Shown here: positions 51,068 to 60,761 of the stretch, piece after piece | How positions within the stretch are numbered: the stretch's first letter is position 1 | How the letters are laid out: the number at the start of each line of letters is the position of its first letter | Assembly (NCBI GenBank): GCA_004554165.1 | Contig: SFNQ01000002.1 | Coordinates: forward strand, 55,640 to 119,639 | Source: Clostridiales bacterium | GTDB taxonomy: Bacteria > Bacillota > Clostridia > Christensenellales > CAG-138 | Length of the DNA: 64,000 bases | Direction of reading: 5' to 3' | The notes under the pieces: generated by a model | Seen by the model: only the letters and a program-made list of their open reading frames with translations | Databases searched by the model: none | What the model was told of the DNA's origin: nothing | Program-made: the position numbers and the translations under genes

Positions 51068-51352
51068 CTATTCCTGGTTTTTATAAATCCCCTTTGCGCC
51101 GGGAATGGTGCGGGCGCGCACGCAGCGCTGCTTATGCCTGGCAAGATCCTCCCAATCCAGCGGGGATCGTTCAAATGCGTCGCTTTGTACATCTGTCAAA
51201 ATATCAAGAATCTTGATTTCGGCATAATCTACCCCGTCGGTTTCCAGACAGCGGAAGCAGTTATCGCAAACCTTTTGCGGATTGAGTTCGCAGCGGTCAT
51301 CGCAGTCTCCGCAATGATTACAGATTCTATCCCGGTTTAAAACACAGCGCAT
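51068..51352 (-). CDS. Cysteine-rich small protein divergent from lexA
   Basis: A 94-residue protein of unknown function. Eight cysteines fall in the first 35 residues (C3, C11, C14, C17, C21, C29, C32, C35), in CNHCGDCDDRC and CDNCFRC patterns that could bind zinc or an iron-sulfur cluster; C77 is isolated. The rest is charged, with a possible helix around DWEDLARHKQRC. The ATG at 51352 follows TTGGAGGGG. It shares its upstream region with lexA, including the LexA box at 51374, so it may be damage-inducible. Transcription converges on the recombinase gene, 12 bp away. Confidence 0.72.
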   Translation of the reverse strand: MRCVLNRDRICNHCGDCDDRCELNPQKVCDNCFRCLETDGVDYAEIKILDILTDVQSDAFERSPLDWEDLARHKQRCVRARTIPGAKGIYKNQE

Positions 51353-51373
51353 ATTCCCCTCCAAAAAACTTTA

Positions 51374-51412
51374 CGAACAATTGTTTCCAAAGGAAACGGA
51401 TTGTGCTATACT
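51374..51412 (+). promoter_or_regulatory. LexA box and promoter of lexA
   Basis: CGAACAATTGTTTC (51374-51387) fits the firmicute LexA operator (CGAAC-N4-GTTCG-like, one mismatch in the right arm). It lies immediately upstream of and partly over the -35 region of a promoter with an extended -10 (TGCTATACT, -10 box 51407-51412). This is the arrangement expected for lexA autorepression, and the box also faces the divergent Cys-rich gene. Confidence 0.8.
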
Positions 51413-51442
51413 GATCTTATCATAACAGGAGGAGCGCGTGGA

Positions 51443-52087
51443 ATGAAAAAACTGGATAATCCGCAGCAGGCCATTTATGACTATATCCAGACTTATTATA
51501 GCGAGAATGGATTCCCACCCTCGGTACGCGAGATTTGCAGGGCAGTTGGCCTGCGCTCCACCTCAACCGTGCATACGCATCTCAAAAATATGGAACAAAA
51601 GGGGTTGCTGACCCGTGATCCCACCAAACAACGCGCCCTGACGATCAACCAGCGCTCAGAGGATGGAGATACTCCCTCCTCCGCATGGGATGACGAACGG
51701 CGTAAAATCCCTCTGGTTGGCAAAGTAGCCGCCGGCCAGCCAATTCTCGCAGTTGAAAACATTGAGGATGCATTTCCCGTGCCGCCGCTTCTTCTCCATG
51801 GCGGCGCTAAGGACGATGTTTTCATGCTCACCGTACAGGGCGACAGCATGATCAACGCCGGAATCCATGACGGAGACGTCATTGTCATCGATCGATCCAT
51901 TGGCTATGAGGACGGGGACATCGTTGTTGCAAGGACACAGGAGGAAACGGCCACGGTCAAGCGTATTTTCCGGGAAAATGGCCACATCCGCCTTCAGCCC
52001 GAAAACCCCCTCTACCCCCCCATCCTGCTGGGCTACGAAGAGGTTGAGGTTGCAGGCAAGGTAACGGGGCTGATGCGCCGCTTTTGA
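51443..52087 (+). CDS. lexA: LexA repressor
   Basis: The 214-residue SOS repressor. The N-terminal winged helix recognises DNA through VREICRAVGLRSTSTVHTHL (28-47). The self-cleavage site is A97-G98 in KVAAGQP, and the catalytic dyad is S135 (QGDSMINAGI) and K173 (ATVKRIF). The ATG at 51443 follows AGGAGGAG and gives the family N terminus; the frame opens 42 bp further upstream without a good site. A LexA box lies upstream. Confidence 0.97.
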   Translation: MKKLDNPQQAIYDYIQTYYSENGFPPSVREICRAVGLRSTSTVHTHLKNMEQKGLLTRDPTKQRALTINQRSEDGDTPSSAWDDERRKIPLVGKVAAGQPILAVENIEDAFPVPPLLLHGGAKDDVFMLTVQGDSMINAGIHDGDVIVIDRSIGYEDGDIVVARTQEETATVKRIFRENGHIRLQPENPLYPPILLGYEEVEVAGKVTGLMRRF

Positions 52088-52143
52088 AAAATACTGCGAT
52101 TTGAGTGACGGTACGCCGCTCCCCGCTTTCGCTCCTCCTTTCC

Positions 52144-53409
52144 TTATGCCGGCAGGCCGCTGCTCTTATGATTCAGCAATGCGTCGCAGGAAAGCATGGC
52201 TGCAATGCGGCCGTGCGCATAAGTTAAAGCCCCCTGCAGATAGGCGATATACGGTTCATGAATCGGCGCGTCAGCACTGAGCTCGGTGGTTGCACCCTGA
52301 ACGAAGGCTCCTGCCGCCATAATGACCTGATCCGCATATCCCGGCATATCCCATGGCTCCGGCACTACGTTGCTGTCTACCGGCGCAGCCCTTTGAATGC
52401 TCTGGCAGAAACGAATCAGCTCTTCCTTCGATGAAAAGCGTACCGATTGGATGATGTCGCTGCGCAGATCGTTTGCAGCAGGCAGCGTTTCATACCCAAG
52501 CCGGTGGAACACGGTCGCAAACAGAACGGCGCTCTTGAGACACTGCGCGACCACATGCGGGGCCATAAACAAGCCCTGATAAAACAGACGGTAATTCCCC
52601 GCATAAGACCCGACCTCCGCCCCCATCCCTGGAACGGTCAGCCGCTGCGCAATACGGGCAATCAACTCGCTTTTCCCCGCGATATAGCCGCCGGTTGGCG
52701 CAAGCCCGCCGCCCGGATTTTTGATCAGCGAGCCGGCAATGATATCCGCGCCATAGGCGGTAGGCTCGTTGACCTCACAGAATTCACAGTAGCAGTTATC
52801 CACCACAATCCAGGCCTGTGGAGCCAAGTGCCGAACGAGCGAAAAAACTTCCTCAAGATCCCGCTGCCCTAACGAAGCGCGCCATGCATAGCCCCGCGAA
52901 CGCTGCACATATACCACGCGGATTTTTTCAGTGAGCTGCGCCTCCAGCGCTTCCTGATCGATGCCATTGTCCAGCAACGGAATCTCCCGGTATTGAACGC
53001 CATAACGCTTCAGCGACTGAGGCGCATCCCCGCGAATGCCGATGGCCTCCTCAAGCGTATCATACGGCTTCCCCGTAATGGAAAGGATTACGTCGCCCGG
53101 TTCTGTCAATCCGGCAAGCGCCGTGAACAGCGCATGGGTTCCGTTCACAAATTGCGGGCGAACCAGCGCGGAATCCGCCTGCATCGCCTCTGCAAAAACC
53201 ACATCCAGCGTGTCCCTGCCGATATCGTCATAGCCATAGCCGGTTGTGGGCGCAAAATGCCTTGCTGCAACCGAAGCGGATTGAAAAGCGTGCAGCACGC
53301 GCATTTGAGTAATCGCCTCAATCGAATCAATCCTGGAAAACGCGCCCGCACACTCACGCTCCGCAGTCCAGATCATCTCCCGCGCTGCGTCGGAAATTGA
53401 AATTCCCAT
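52144..53409 (-). CDS. YnbB-like PLP-dependent protein (aluminium-resistance / methionine gamma-lyase family)
   Basis: A 421-residue aspartate-aminotransferase-fold protein. The PLP lysine is in GSLIKNPGGGLAPTGGYIAG, the aspartate contacting the ring nitrogen in WIVVDNCYCEFCE, and the ring-stacking region in QFVNGTHALFTALAGL. Members are called aluminium-resistance proteins or methionine gamma-lyase-like; the true reaction is uncertain. It is the last gene of the minus-strand miaB-mutS-mutL-miaA operon, the ynbB position of Bacillus, 11 bp after miaA. Confidence 0.88.
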   Translation of the reverse strand: MGISISDAAREMIWTAERECAGAFSRIDSIEAITQMRVLHAFQSASVAARHFAPTTGYGYDDIGRDTLDVVFAEAMQADSALVRPQFVNGTHALFTALAGLTEPGDVILSITGKPYDTLEEAIGIRGDAPQSLKRYGVQYREIPLLDNGIDQEALEAQLTEKIRVVYVQRSRGYAWRASLGQRDLEEVFSLVRHLAPQAWIVVDNCYCEFCEVNEPTAYGADIIAGSLIKNPGGGLAPTGGYIAGKSELIARIAQRLTVPGMGAEVGSYAGNYRLFYQGLFMAPHVVAQCLKSAVLFATVFHRLGYETLPAANDLRSDIIQSVRFSSKEELIRFCQSIQRAAPVDSNVVPEPWDMPGYADQVIMAAGAFVQGATTELSADAPIHEPYIAYLQGALTYAHGRIAAMLSCDALLNHKSSGLPA

Positions 53410-53420
53410 GATAGCTACCT

Positions 53421-54365
53421 CTACTCCTGTCCCTGTCGATCCAGCAAAACGAGGATCTCCTCTGTAATCTCCTGTGCTGATTTTTCATCTGCCGAAACCC
53501 ATTGTATCCGGCTGTCCCGGCGGAACCAGGTCATCTGCCGCTTGGCAAACCTGCGCGTTTCCTGCTTTATGCTTTCAACTGCATCTTCCAGGGTAGATAC
53601 CCCGTCAAAGAAAGCAAACAGTTGCCGGTAGCCGATTGACTGCATGGCCGGAAGCCGGCGGTCGTAATCCTTATCATAAATGGCACGCGCTTCTTCCAGC
53701 AGGCCGCACGCCATCATTCGCTCAACGCGCCGTTCAATCCGTTCGTACAACAGCGGGCGCTCCATCCGCAGGCCAAACAGCTGCGCTTTATAGGGCGGCA
53801 GCCGTCCTTCCGAATTACGAAAGTCGTTACCAAAGGAGGACAGCGGTTTGCCGCAGCAACGGTATACCTCAAGCGCGCGGATCACGCGCTTTGCGTCATT
53901 CGGGTGCAGGCGATGCGCGGTCCGTTCATCCACCTGCCGCAGCTCTTCAAAAAGGAGCGCTGGATTCGCTCCATACTCCCGCTCCAGCGTTTTCCGAATT
54001 GCCGGATCAGCGGGAATGGCAAACCGCAGGGGATCGGTAATTGAAGATATATACAGGCCGCTGCCGCCGACGACAAGCGGTACCTGCCCCCGGGAAAGCA
54101 TGTCGTCCAGTATGGGAAACGCCATGGAGGCGTATTTTGACACCGAAAAATCCGGGTTGTCAATGGGGACGCAATCGATCATGTGATGGACAACGCCGTC
54201 ACGCTCTTCCTCATCCGGCTTTGCAGAGCCGATGTCCATACCCCGGTAAACCTGGACGGAATCCGCCGAGACAATCTCTGTTCCGAGACGCTTTGCAAGC
54301 TGGACGCCGACCGCCGTTTTGCCGGAGGCTGTCGGACCGACGATGCAGATAACGCGTTTTTCCAT
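53421..54365 (-). CDS. miaA: tRNA dimethylallyltransferase MiaA
   Basis: A 314-residue enzyme adding the dimethylallyl group to A37 of tRNAs that read UNN codons. The P-loop is IVGPTASGKTAVGVQL, followed by SADSVQVYRGMDIGSAKP, the VGGSGLYI motif, HPNDAKRVIRALEVY and the C-terminal RQMTWFRRD. It starts 2 bp after mutL. MiaB, which modifies the same nucleotide next, is encoded in the same operon. Confidence 0.97.
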   Translation of the reverse strand: MEKRVICIVGPTASGKTAVGVQLAKRLGTEIVSADSVQVYRGMDIGSAKPDEEERDGVVHHMIDCVPIDNPDFSVSKYASMAFPILDDMLSRGQVPLVVGGSGLYISSITDPLRFAIPADPAIRKTLEREYGANPALLFEELRQVDERTAHRLHPNDAKRVIRALEVYRCCGKPLSSFGNDFRNSEGRLPPYKAQLFGLRMERPLLYERIERRVERMMACGLLEEARAIYDKDYDRRLPAMQSIGYRQLFAFFDGVSTLEDAVESIKQETRRFAKRQMTWFRRDSRIQWVSADEKSAQEITEEILVLLDRQGQE

Positions 54366-54367
54366 GA

Positions 54368-56308
54368 CTACAACACCCGCTTGAAGAGCTTTTCAAGCTC
54401 CAGCTTTGTCATGCGAACCATAACGGGGCGGCCGTGCGGGCAGGTCATGGGGACGCCCTGCGCTTCATATTCGGCCAAAAGCCGCTGAATTTCCATGGGC
54501 GAAATGCGCTCGTTCACCTTGACCGCATGCTTGCAGGCCGTCTGTATCAACCGCTCTCTCTGCAATTCTCTGGCTGAGGCCCTGCCTGCCTGCCTGAGCT
54601 GTTCCAGTGCGTCGTATAATCCCCTTTGATCGAGGGGTGAACCGTCGATCATGGGAACCGCAGTCATGGTAACAGCATCCTCCCCCGCCGGTATCTCGAA
54701 GGAGAAGCCCAGTTCTTCAAGCTGCGCCCGATGTTCCAGCAGCAGCGCCATCTCGGCAGCGGGCAGCGTAAGCCGCTCCGGCACAAGCAGCGACTGCGAG
54801 ACAGGCCGCAACTCCCGGGACATCAGCTTTTCGTACAGCCTGCGCTCATGCGCCGCATGCTGGTCGATGAAAAACAGCGCATCGCCCTGCTCCACAATCC
54901 AATAGCCGGAAAAAGCAGCGCCAATAATGCGATAGTCCATAGCGCCAAAGTCTTTTTCGGGCGTCATATCGGCAGCCGGGGAGGGTTCCTGACGTTTTAT
55001 TTGAAAACAGGGCAGCGTTTGCGGCGTTGACCGCAAGTCGAGTTCGGCCCTTGCCGTTCCAGCATCGCGGCTCCAGGCCGGCGCAGGCGGCATGGGCGGC
55101 CCAGCGGAACGGAAGGTCTCGCGCAGGGTGCCTGCACCAGATTGCACAGCGGCGGAAGCCCGCAAGCCGCCGGAATACGGACGGACGGGCGAATGGGCAG
55201 AAACGCCGGGCAGCGCAGCCGTTATATCGCCAAAGCCGGAGGTGTCGCCGCTATCCGGTGATGTTTCCGGAATGCGATCATCCTCCCTTAACTGCGTTGC
55301 AGCTTGCTCGGTAAGGCGCGGTACGGCTTCCAGAGCGCGCACACAGGCGCTGTAGACCGCGTTGACAACGCGGCGGTCATCCGAAAAGCGCACCTCCATC
55401 TTGGTCGGATGTACGTTGACGTCAACCTCCGTGCTTGCGATACGCAGAAAGATAACCGCAAAGGGAAACCGGCCCGACATCAGCCGCGTATCGTATGCGC
55501 GGGACATGGCGTTGGAGATCGCCGCAGAACGGATGTAACGGGAGTTTAAAAATACCGACTGCTGCATCCGGTTTGGCCTGGCAATCTCCGCTGTGCCAAC
55601 GTATCCTGTAATACGAAGGTATCCGTCGTCAAAAAACAGTTCCCGCAGGTGCGGCATGACGCTGGCGCCATAGATGCTGAAAACGGCGTTTTTCAATATT
55701 CCGTCGCCGTATGTTCTGTAAACGGTTTTTCCGTTGTTGATATAGTGGAAGGAAACCTGAGGCAGCGCCATGATCATGCGGGCCACATAATCGCCGATAT
55801 ACCCCGCTTCGGCTCTGGCGCTTTTCAAAAACTTCAGCCGGGCAGGAATCTGCGCAAACAGTCCGCGCACCTCCATCACAGTTCCTTCGGCACAGGCACA
55901 GGGCTGATGCTCGAGAAATTCCCCGTTGTCAATGCGCAGCATCGTCCCGCTCTCCGCGTTTGCAACGCGGGTCTTCATGCAAACCTGCGAGACGGAGGCA
56001 ATGGAGGCAAGGGCTTCGCCGCGAAACCCAAGCGTATGGATATGGGAGATATCGTCCGCTGCGGAGATCTTGCTCGTTGCATGCCGCAGAAAAGCGGTCT
56101 TGCAATCCTCCGTCGCAATGCCGCTGCCATTGTCCGCTACCCGGATATAATCAACGCCTCCATTTTCGATCTCCACCGTAATCGCGGTCGCGCCCGCATC
56201 AATCGCGTTTTCGACCAACTCCTTTACCACGGACGCCGGACGCTCCACGACCTCGCCGGCTGCAATCTGGTTGGCCACCTGCGGCGAGAGTACCCGTATC
56301 CGATTCAT
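54368..56308 (-). CDS. mutL: DNA mismatch repair protein MutL
   Basis: A 646-residue GHKL ATPase that links MutS to downstream repair. The N-terminal ATP site is complete (VVKELVENAIDAGAT, VADNGSGI, HATSKI, LGFRGEALASI). A variable linker of about 150 residues precedes the C-terminal domain, which has the endonuclease motif DQHAAHERRLYE and the CPHGRP zinc motif, so this MutL should nick DNA itself, as expected in an organism without MutH. It overlaps mutS by 4 bp. Confidence 0.97.
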   Translation of the reverse strand: MNRIRVLSPQVANQIAAGEVVERPASVVKELVENAIDAGATAITVEIENGGVDYIRVADNGSGIATEDCKTAFLRHATSKISAADDISHIHTLGFRGEALASIASVSQVCMKTRVANAESGTMLRIDNGEFLEHQPCACAEGTVMEVRGLFAQIPARLKFLKSARAEAGYIGDYVARMIMALPQVSFHYINNGKTVYRTYGDGILKNAVFSIYGASVMPHLRELFFDDGYLRITGYVGTAEIARPNRMQQSVFLNSRYIRSAAISNAMSRAYDTRLMSGRFPFAVIFLRIASTEVDVNVHPTKMEVRFSDDRRVVNAVYSACVRALEAVPRLTEQAATQLREDDRIPETSPDSGDTSGFGDITAALPGVSAHSPVRPYSGGLRASAAVQSGAGTLRETFRSAGPPMPPAPAWSRDAGTARAELDLRSTPQTLPCFQIKRQEPSPAADMTPEKDFGAMDYRIIGAAFSGYWIVEQGDALFFIDQHAAHERRLYEKLMSRELRPVSQSLLVPERLTLPAAEMALLLEHRAQLEELGFSFEIPAGEDAVTMTAVPMIDGSPLDQRGLYDALEQLRQAGRASARELQRERLIQTACKHAVKVNERISPMEIQRLLAEYEAQGVPMTCPHGRPVMVRMTKLELEKLFKRVL

Positions 56309-58929
56309 CCCACCATTCCCCCTCCCTGCTCAGCGACGGCCTTCAGCGCATAGAGCTTGTGCAGCGCATCCAGCGGCGTCAGGGCATCGGGATCCACCTC
56401 GGAAAGCATGCGCAGAAGCGTGGATTCCACGCCTGTATCAAACAGCGAGCATTGTACTACGCTTTCCCTGGGCTGTGAGGCATGCTGCTCCTTTGCGATA
56501 TCTGCGCGCTCCAGCTCGCGGAGGATTTCTCCCGCGCGCGAAAGCACTTCCTCAGGAAGACCCGCAAGGCGCGCCACCTGAATACCAAAGCTCCTGTCGC
56601 CGCTGCCGCGGACGATCTTTCGCAAAAAGAGAATATCCTCACCGATTTCCTTCACGGAAACCCGGAAATTCTTTACGCCGGCAATCTTCCCCTCCAGCTC
56701 CGTCAATTCGTGATAGTGGGTGGCAAACAAGGTCTTCGCGCCGCAGCTGTTTGCGTCTGCAATATGCTCAAGAATCGACCAGGCAATGCTGAGCCCGTCA
56801 AAGGTGCTTGTTCCCCGGCCCACTTCATCCAGGATCAGCAGGCTGTTTGCGCTGGCGTTGTTCAAAATATTCGCCATCTCACTCATCTCCACCATAAACG
56901 TACTCTGGCCGGCGGAAAGATCGTCGCTTGCGCCAATCCGGGTGAAGATACGGTCAACAACGCTGATTTCGGCCCGCGAAGCCGGAACAAAGGAGCCAAG
57001 ATGCGCCATGAGCGTAATCAGGGCCACCTGCCGCATATAGGTGCTCTTTCCCGCCATATTCGGGCCGGTAATGATGAGCAGTCGGTTTTCCCCCTCGTCG
57101 AGCAGCACATCGTTTGGTACAAAATCCCCGCGCAGCGACCGCTCCACTACGGGGTGACGGCCGCTTTCGATATGGATGACGCCCGTCTCGACCATGGTTG
57201 GACGAACATAGCCGTTGGCCGCCGCCGTCTCGGCAAGGGACTGATAGCAATCCAGCTCTGCAATGAGGGCTGCGTTCTGCTGCAAACGCTCCGTGCAGGA
57301 GAGCAGAGTTTCCCTCAATTCCATGAACAGCCGGTACTCCAGCGCAATAAGGCGCTCGTCGGCGCCGAGAATCCGCTGCTCCATCTCCTTGAGCTCCGGC
57401 GTGATGAAGCGCTCGGCGTTCGCCAGGGTCTGCTTTCGTTCGTAATGGTAGGGAATCTGGGAATAGTTGGACTTTGTGATTTCGATATAGTAACCAAAGA
57501 CGCGGTTGAAGCCCACCTTCAGGTTTTTGATGCCCGTTTGCTCCCGCTCAGACGCCTCAAATTCGCTGAGCCACTGCGCGCTGTGGTCCTTGACGGCGCG
57601 CAGCTCGTCCACCTCGGCATTGTAGCCGCCGCGAATGATATTTCCCTCGCGAATGTTGGCGGGCGGATCGTCGATTATGGCGGTGGACAGCAGGTTTGCA
57701 ATATCCTCCATGGCGTCGAGTCTGTCCCGTATCTCCCCGAGCGCTTCTGTGTCGCAGGAGGAAAGCAGCGAGATCAGGATGGGAATGCGAAGCAGCGTTT
57801 GCAGCAGCGCTATACAGTCCCGCGCATTCAGCGAACCGTATACGATCTTGCTGCATAGCCGCTCAATATCGTAAACAGAGGCGAGGGTCTCCTGAATTTG
57901 ATTGCGCAGCAGCAGATCGGAAAAGCAGCGGGAAACGGCCTCCTGCCGCCGCACGATTGCTCCGCATTTCTGCAACGGGCGGTCAATCCAGTCGCGCAGC
58001 ATACGGCTGCCCATGGCGGTCTTTGTGTCATTGAGAAGTGAAAGCAGCGTATGCTTTTTGTTTCCGTCATGCCGGAGCGGCTGCGTCAGTTCAAGATTAC
58101 GGCGCGTGGATGCGTCGAGCTGCATGTATTCCGTGCGGTTGAGCACACGAAGCCTGCGGATGTGGGACAGCGCGTTTTTCTGCGTTTCTTCCAGATACTG
58201 CATCAGAGCGCCCGCAGCGGAGACCGCATAGGGCATACCCTCGCAGCCGAAGCCCGCAAGCGTTGCCGTCTGAAAATGGCGCAGCAGCCGTTCCTTCGCC
58301 GCAGCCTGTAAAAAGGCCTTCTCGCTGTAATGCTCAAGATAATAGGAGGCCGAAATCCGCTTTTGCAAAAGCGGCTGCAAAAACAGGGCGTCGTTTGCTA
58401 TGATCTCCGTTGGCTGCAATCTTGTCAACTCATCGAAAAGCTCCGTCTGCATCTGAATGCCCGACAGTTCGCCCGCAACAAAGGCGCCGGTTGAGACGTC
58501 CGCATAGGCAAGGCCGATGTGCTGATCCGCAAGGAAAACGGAAACAAGATAATTGTTTTTTCCCTCCTGCAGCATCCTTTCTTCGATGACCGTACCGGGG
58601 GTGATGATGCGGATAACATCCCGTTCAACGAGGCCTTTCGCCAGCGCAGGGTCCTCCATCTGTTCGCAGATGGCCACCTTGTAACCCTTTTGAATAAGCC
58701 TGTTGATGTAGACGTCTACAGAATGATACGGCACACCGCACATAGGCGCACGCTCCGCAAGCCCGCAGTCGCGCCCGGTTAAAACAAGATCCAGCTCCTT
58801 GGACGCGGTTTCCGCGTCCTCAAAGAACATCTCATAAAAATCTCCAAGCCGAAAGAACAGCAGACAATCCTGATGTTTCTCTTTCAGCTCGACGTATTGA
58901 CGCATCATCGGCGTCAGGTTCTGTGCCAT
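56305..58929 (-). CDS. mutS: DNA mismatch repair protein MutS
   Basis: An 874-residue mismatch sensor. The N-terminal mismatch-binding motif with the Phe-x-Glu wedge is in FFRLGDFYEMFFEDA near residue 25-39 and MRQYVELKEKH precedes it. The ATPase domain has Walker A TGPNMAGKSTYMRQ, then FMVEMSEMANILNNA, Walker B LLILDEVGRGTSTFDG and the H-loop FATHYHELTEL. Length and domain order are standard for MutS1. It lies 33 bp after the YlbF-family gene. Confidence 0.98.
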   Translation of the reverse strand: MAQNLTPMMRQYVELKEKHQDCLLFFRLGDFYEMFFEDAETASKELDLVLTGRDCGLAERAPMCGVPYHSVDVYINRLIQKGYKVAICEQMEDPALAKGLVERDVIRIITPGTVIEERMLQEGKNNYLVSVFLADQHIGLAYADVSTGAFVAGELSGIQMQTELFDELTRLQPTEIIANDALFLQPLLQKRISASYYLEHYSEKAFLQAAAKERLLRHFQTATLAGFGCEGMPYAVSAAGALMQYLEETQKNALSHIRRLRVLNRTEYMQLDASTRRNLELTQPLRHDGNKKHTLLSLLNDTKTAMGSRMLRDWIDRPLQKCGAIVRRQEAVSRCFSDLLLRNQIQETLASVYDIERLCSKIVYGSLNARDCIALLQTLLRIPILISLLSSCDTEALGEIRDRLDAMEDIANLLSTAIIDDPPANIREGNIIRGGYNAEVDELRAVKDHSAQWLSEFEASEREQTGIKNLKVGFNRVFGYYIEITKSNYSQIPYHYERKQTLANAERFITPELKEMEQRILGADERLIALEYRLFMELRETLLSCTERLQQNAALIAELDCYQSLAETAAANGYVRPTMVETGVIHIESGRHPVVERSLRGDFVPNDVLLDEGENRLLIITGPNMAGKSTYMRQVALITLMAHLGSFVPASRAEISVVDRIFTRIGASDDLSAGQSTFMVEMSEMANILNNASANSLLILDEVGRGTSTFDGLSIAWSILEHIADANSCGAKTLFATHYHELTELEGKIAGVKNFRVSVKEIGEDILFLRKIVRGSGDRSFGIQVARLAGLPEEVLSRAGEILRELERADIAKEQHASQPRESVVQCSLFDTGVESTLLRMLSEVDPDALTPLDALHKLYALKAVAEQGGGMVG

Positions 58930-58962
58930 ATGCCCCTCGCAATCATCCCCATCAAGACGCCG

Positions 58963-59349
58963 TCAGTGTTCGCAGCCGCGGCAGTGCGCGCAGTTCCCGC
59001 CGCAGGAGACTTCCCCCTGATCCAGGCCAATACAGGCATTGATCTCCTGATTGACGGAGTTCAGCAGCGTTTGGAACTCCTGCTCCGAGGCTACGAGCTC
59101 ATTGAACAGTGGATTTTCAAACAGCTGCTGCTGCAACCGTTCAAGATCCGTGGTCATGGCGATTGCTTCCAGTTTATCCACATCGTCCGATCCCATCAGT
59201 TCGACAACTGCATCCCGCTTCTCCCGGAAAGCATCCATCAGTTCGCAGAGCGAGCTGTTTTTGGTGACATTGTGCCGTGCCTCCGCCATGCGCAAAAATT
59301 CCGGCGAGTTGGCCAGTGCAAGGCCCAGTTCTCTTGCTTTTTCAATCAT
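58963..59349 (-). CDS. YlbF/YmcA family regulator with a C-terminal cysteine tail
   Basis: A 128-residue helical protein of the YlbF/YmcA (RicF/RicA) family; in Bacillus RicA, RicF and RicT form a complex that affects mRNA processing, biofilm and sporulation and carries iron-sulfur clusters. The family core spans residues 3-105 (LGLALANSPEFLRMAEA, SLCELMDAFREKRDAV). The last 13 residues are Cys-rich (C116, C120, C123, C126), probably metal or Fe-S ligands. It is between miaB and mutS, the ymcA position of Bacillus, and overlaps miaB by 4 bp. Confidence 0.87.
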   Translation of the reverse strand: MIEKARELGLALANSPEFLRMAEARHNVTKNSSLCELMDAFREKRDAVVELMGSDDVDKLEAIAMTTDLERLQQQLFENPLFNELVASEQEFQTLLNSVNQEINACIGLDQGEVSCGGNCAHCRGCEH

Positions 59350-60740
59350 TCTGTTTCCGCTCCTTCCAGACGGCCGAAAAGGGAATTCTTCCGAATCTCC
59401 GTTACCGTCACAGTCCGATAGCTTCCGACCAGGTCCCGATTGCCCGGAAAATATACCATTTTAAAATTGGAAAACTTTCCGAAGGCCACGGGCTGTTCTT
59501 TATCGTCGCAGCCCTCTATCAGCACCCGGCCGTTAAAGCCAATGTATTTTTCATTGTTTTCCCGCGTTTTTTTCGCTTGAAGGTCATTGAGCCGCTTCAA
59601 CCGATCGCGTTTGTCTGCCTCGGATACCTGCTGCGCCATTTTTGCGGCGGCTGTCCCCTGACGGGGTGAGTACTTGAACGTATAGGCCGCAGCGTAGCCT
59701 GCCTCCTCCACAAGGGCCATGGTATCCAGAAAATCCTCCTCCGTCTCTCCGGGAAATCCCACGATGATATCGGTGGTCAGCTCAATATCCGGAACCGCCT
59801 CGTGGAGTTTCCTTACAATCTCAAGATACTTCTCGCGCGTATACCCCCGGTTCATTCGCTTGAGGATACGGTTGGACCCGGACTGCACGGGAAGATGCAC
59901 ATGGTGGCAGACCTTGGGCAGCGTTGCAATCGCCTGAATCAACTCGTCCGACAGATCTTTCGGATGCGAGGTCATAAAGCGGATGCGACGCAAGCCGTCA
60001 ATCCTGCTGAGCCGGGCGAGCAGGGCGGGGAAACCAATGCCTGCTTCCATATCCTGACCATAGGAATTTACATTCTGACCGAGGAGCGTAATCTCCGTAT
60101 AGCCCTCCCCGGCGAGGGAAGCGACTTCCGCTTCGACGGCCTCCGGCATCCTCGACCGCTCCGGCCCCCGGACAAAGGGGACGATGCAATAGGTGCAAAA
60201 ATTATTGCAGCCGTACATGATGTTTACAAAGGCGGAGGCGCCGCCGGGCCTGTGGGAGGGCAAGCCCTCCGTTACATGAATCTCCTCCGCCGAGACTGCG
60301 CAGACCCGCTCCCCGGCATAGGCGGCAAGGAGCAGCTCCGGCAAACGGTCGAGCATATGCGTTCCAAACACCAGGTTTACAAAGGGAAAACGCTTAAAGA
60401 GTCGCTCCGCCACGGCCTGCTGCTGCATCATGCAACCGCAGACAGCAAGGACGAGGCCCGGCTTGCGCTCCTTCAACTGGCGCAGAGCGCCGATATTGCC
60501 GAGCAATCGCTTCTCCGCATGATCCCGTACACAACAGGTATTGAACAGGATAAGATCCGCATCCTCCTTCATGGAAACAGCATGCATACCCGCGGACTCC
60601 AGCATGCCGGCGATGATCTCGCTGTCCCGGACATTCATCTGGCAGCCAAAGGTTTCGACGAAATATCCCAAGTCTCTGTCCGCAAGCTCGTACTGTAGGC
60701 GTTGCAGAGGTTCCGATAGAAAACGCTTCATTCTTCCCAT
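59346..60740 (-). CDS. miaB: tRNA-2-methylthio-N6-dimethylallyladenosine synthase MiaB
   Basis: A 464-residue radical SAM methylthiotransferase that adds the methylthio group to i6A37. The N-terminal UPF0004 cysteines are in VETFGCQMNVRDSE, FNTCCVRDHAE and AVCGCMMQQ; the radical SAM triad is YGCNNFCTYCIVP near residue 180; a TRAM domain ends the protein. Starts at 60740 and 60731 are both possible. It heads the minus-strand mismatch-repair operon behind a good promoter. Confidence 0.96.
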   Translation of the reverse strand: MGRMKRFLSEPLQRLQYELADRDLGYFVETFGCQMNVRDSEIIAGMLESAGMHAVSMKEDADLILFNTCCVRDHAEKRLLGNIGALRQLKERKPGLVLAVCGCMMQQQAVAERLFKRFPFVNLVFGTHMLDRLPELLLAAYAGERVCAVSAEEIHVTEGLPSHRPGGASAFVNIMYGCNNFCTYCIVPFVRGPERSRMPEAVEAEVASLAGEGYTEITLLGQNVNSYGQDMEAGIGFPALLARLSRIDGLRRIRFMTSHPKDLSDELIQAIATLPKVCHHVHLPVQSGSNRILKRMNRGYTREKYLEIVRKLHEAVPDIELTTDIIVGFPGETEEDFLDTMALVEEAGYAAAYTFKYSPRQGTAAAKMAQQVSEADKRDRLKRLNDLQAKKTRENNEKYIGFNGRVLIEGCDDKEQPVAFGKFSNFKMVYFPGNRDLVGSYRTVTVTEIRKNSLFGRLEGAETE

Positions 60741-60761
60741 GTCCTATACTTTCTCGAATAT

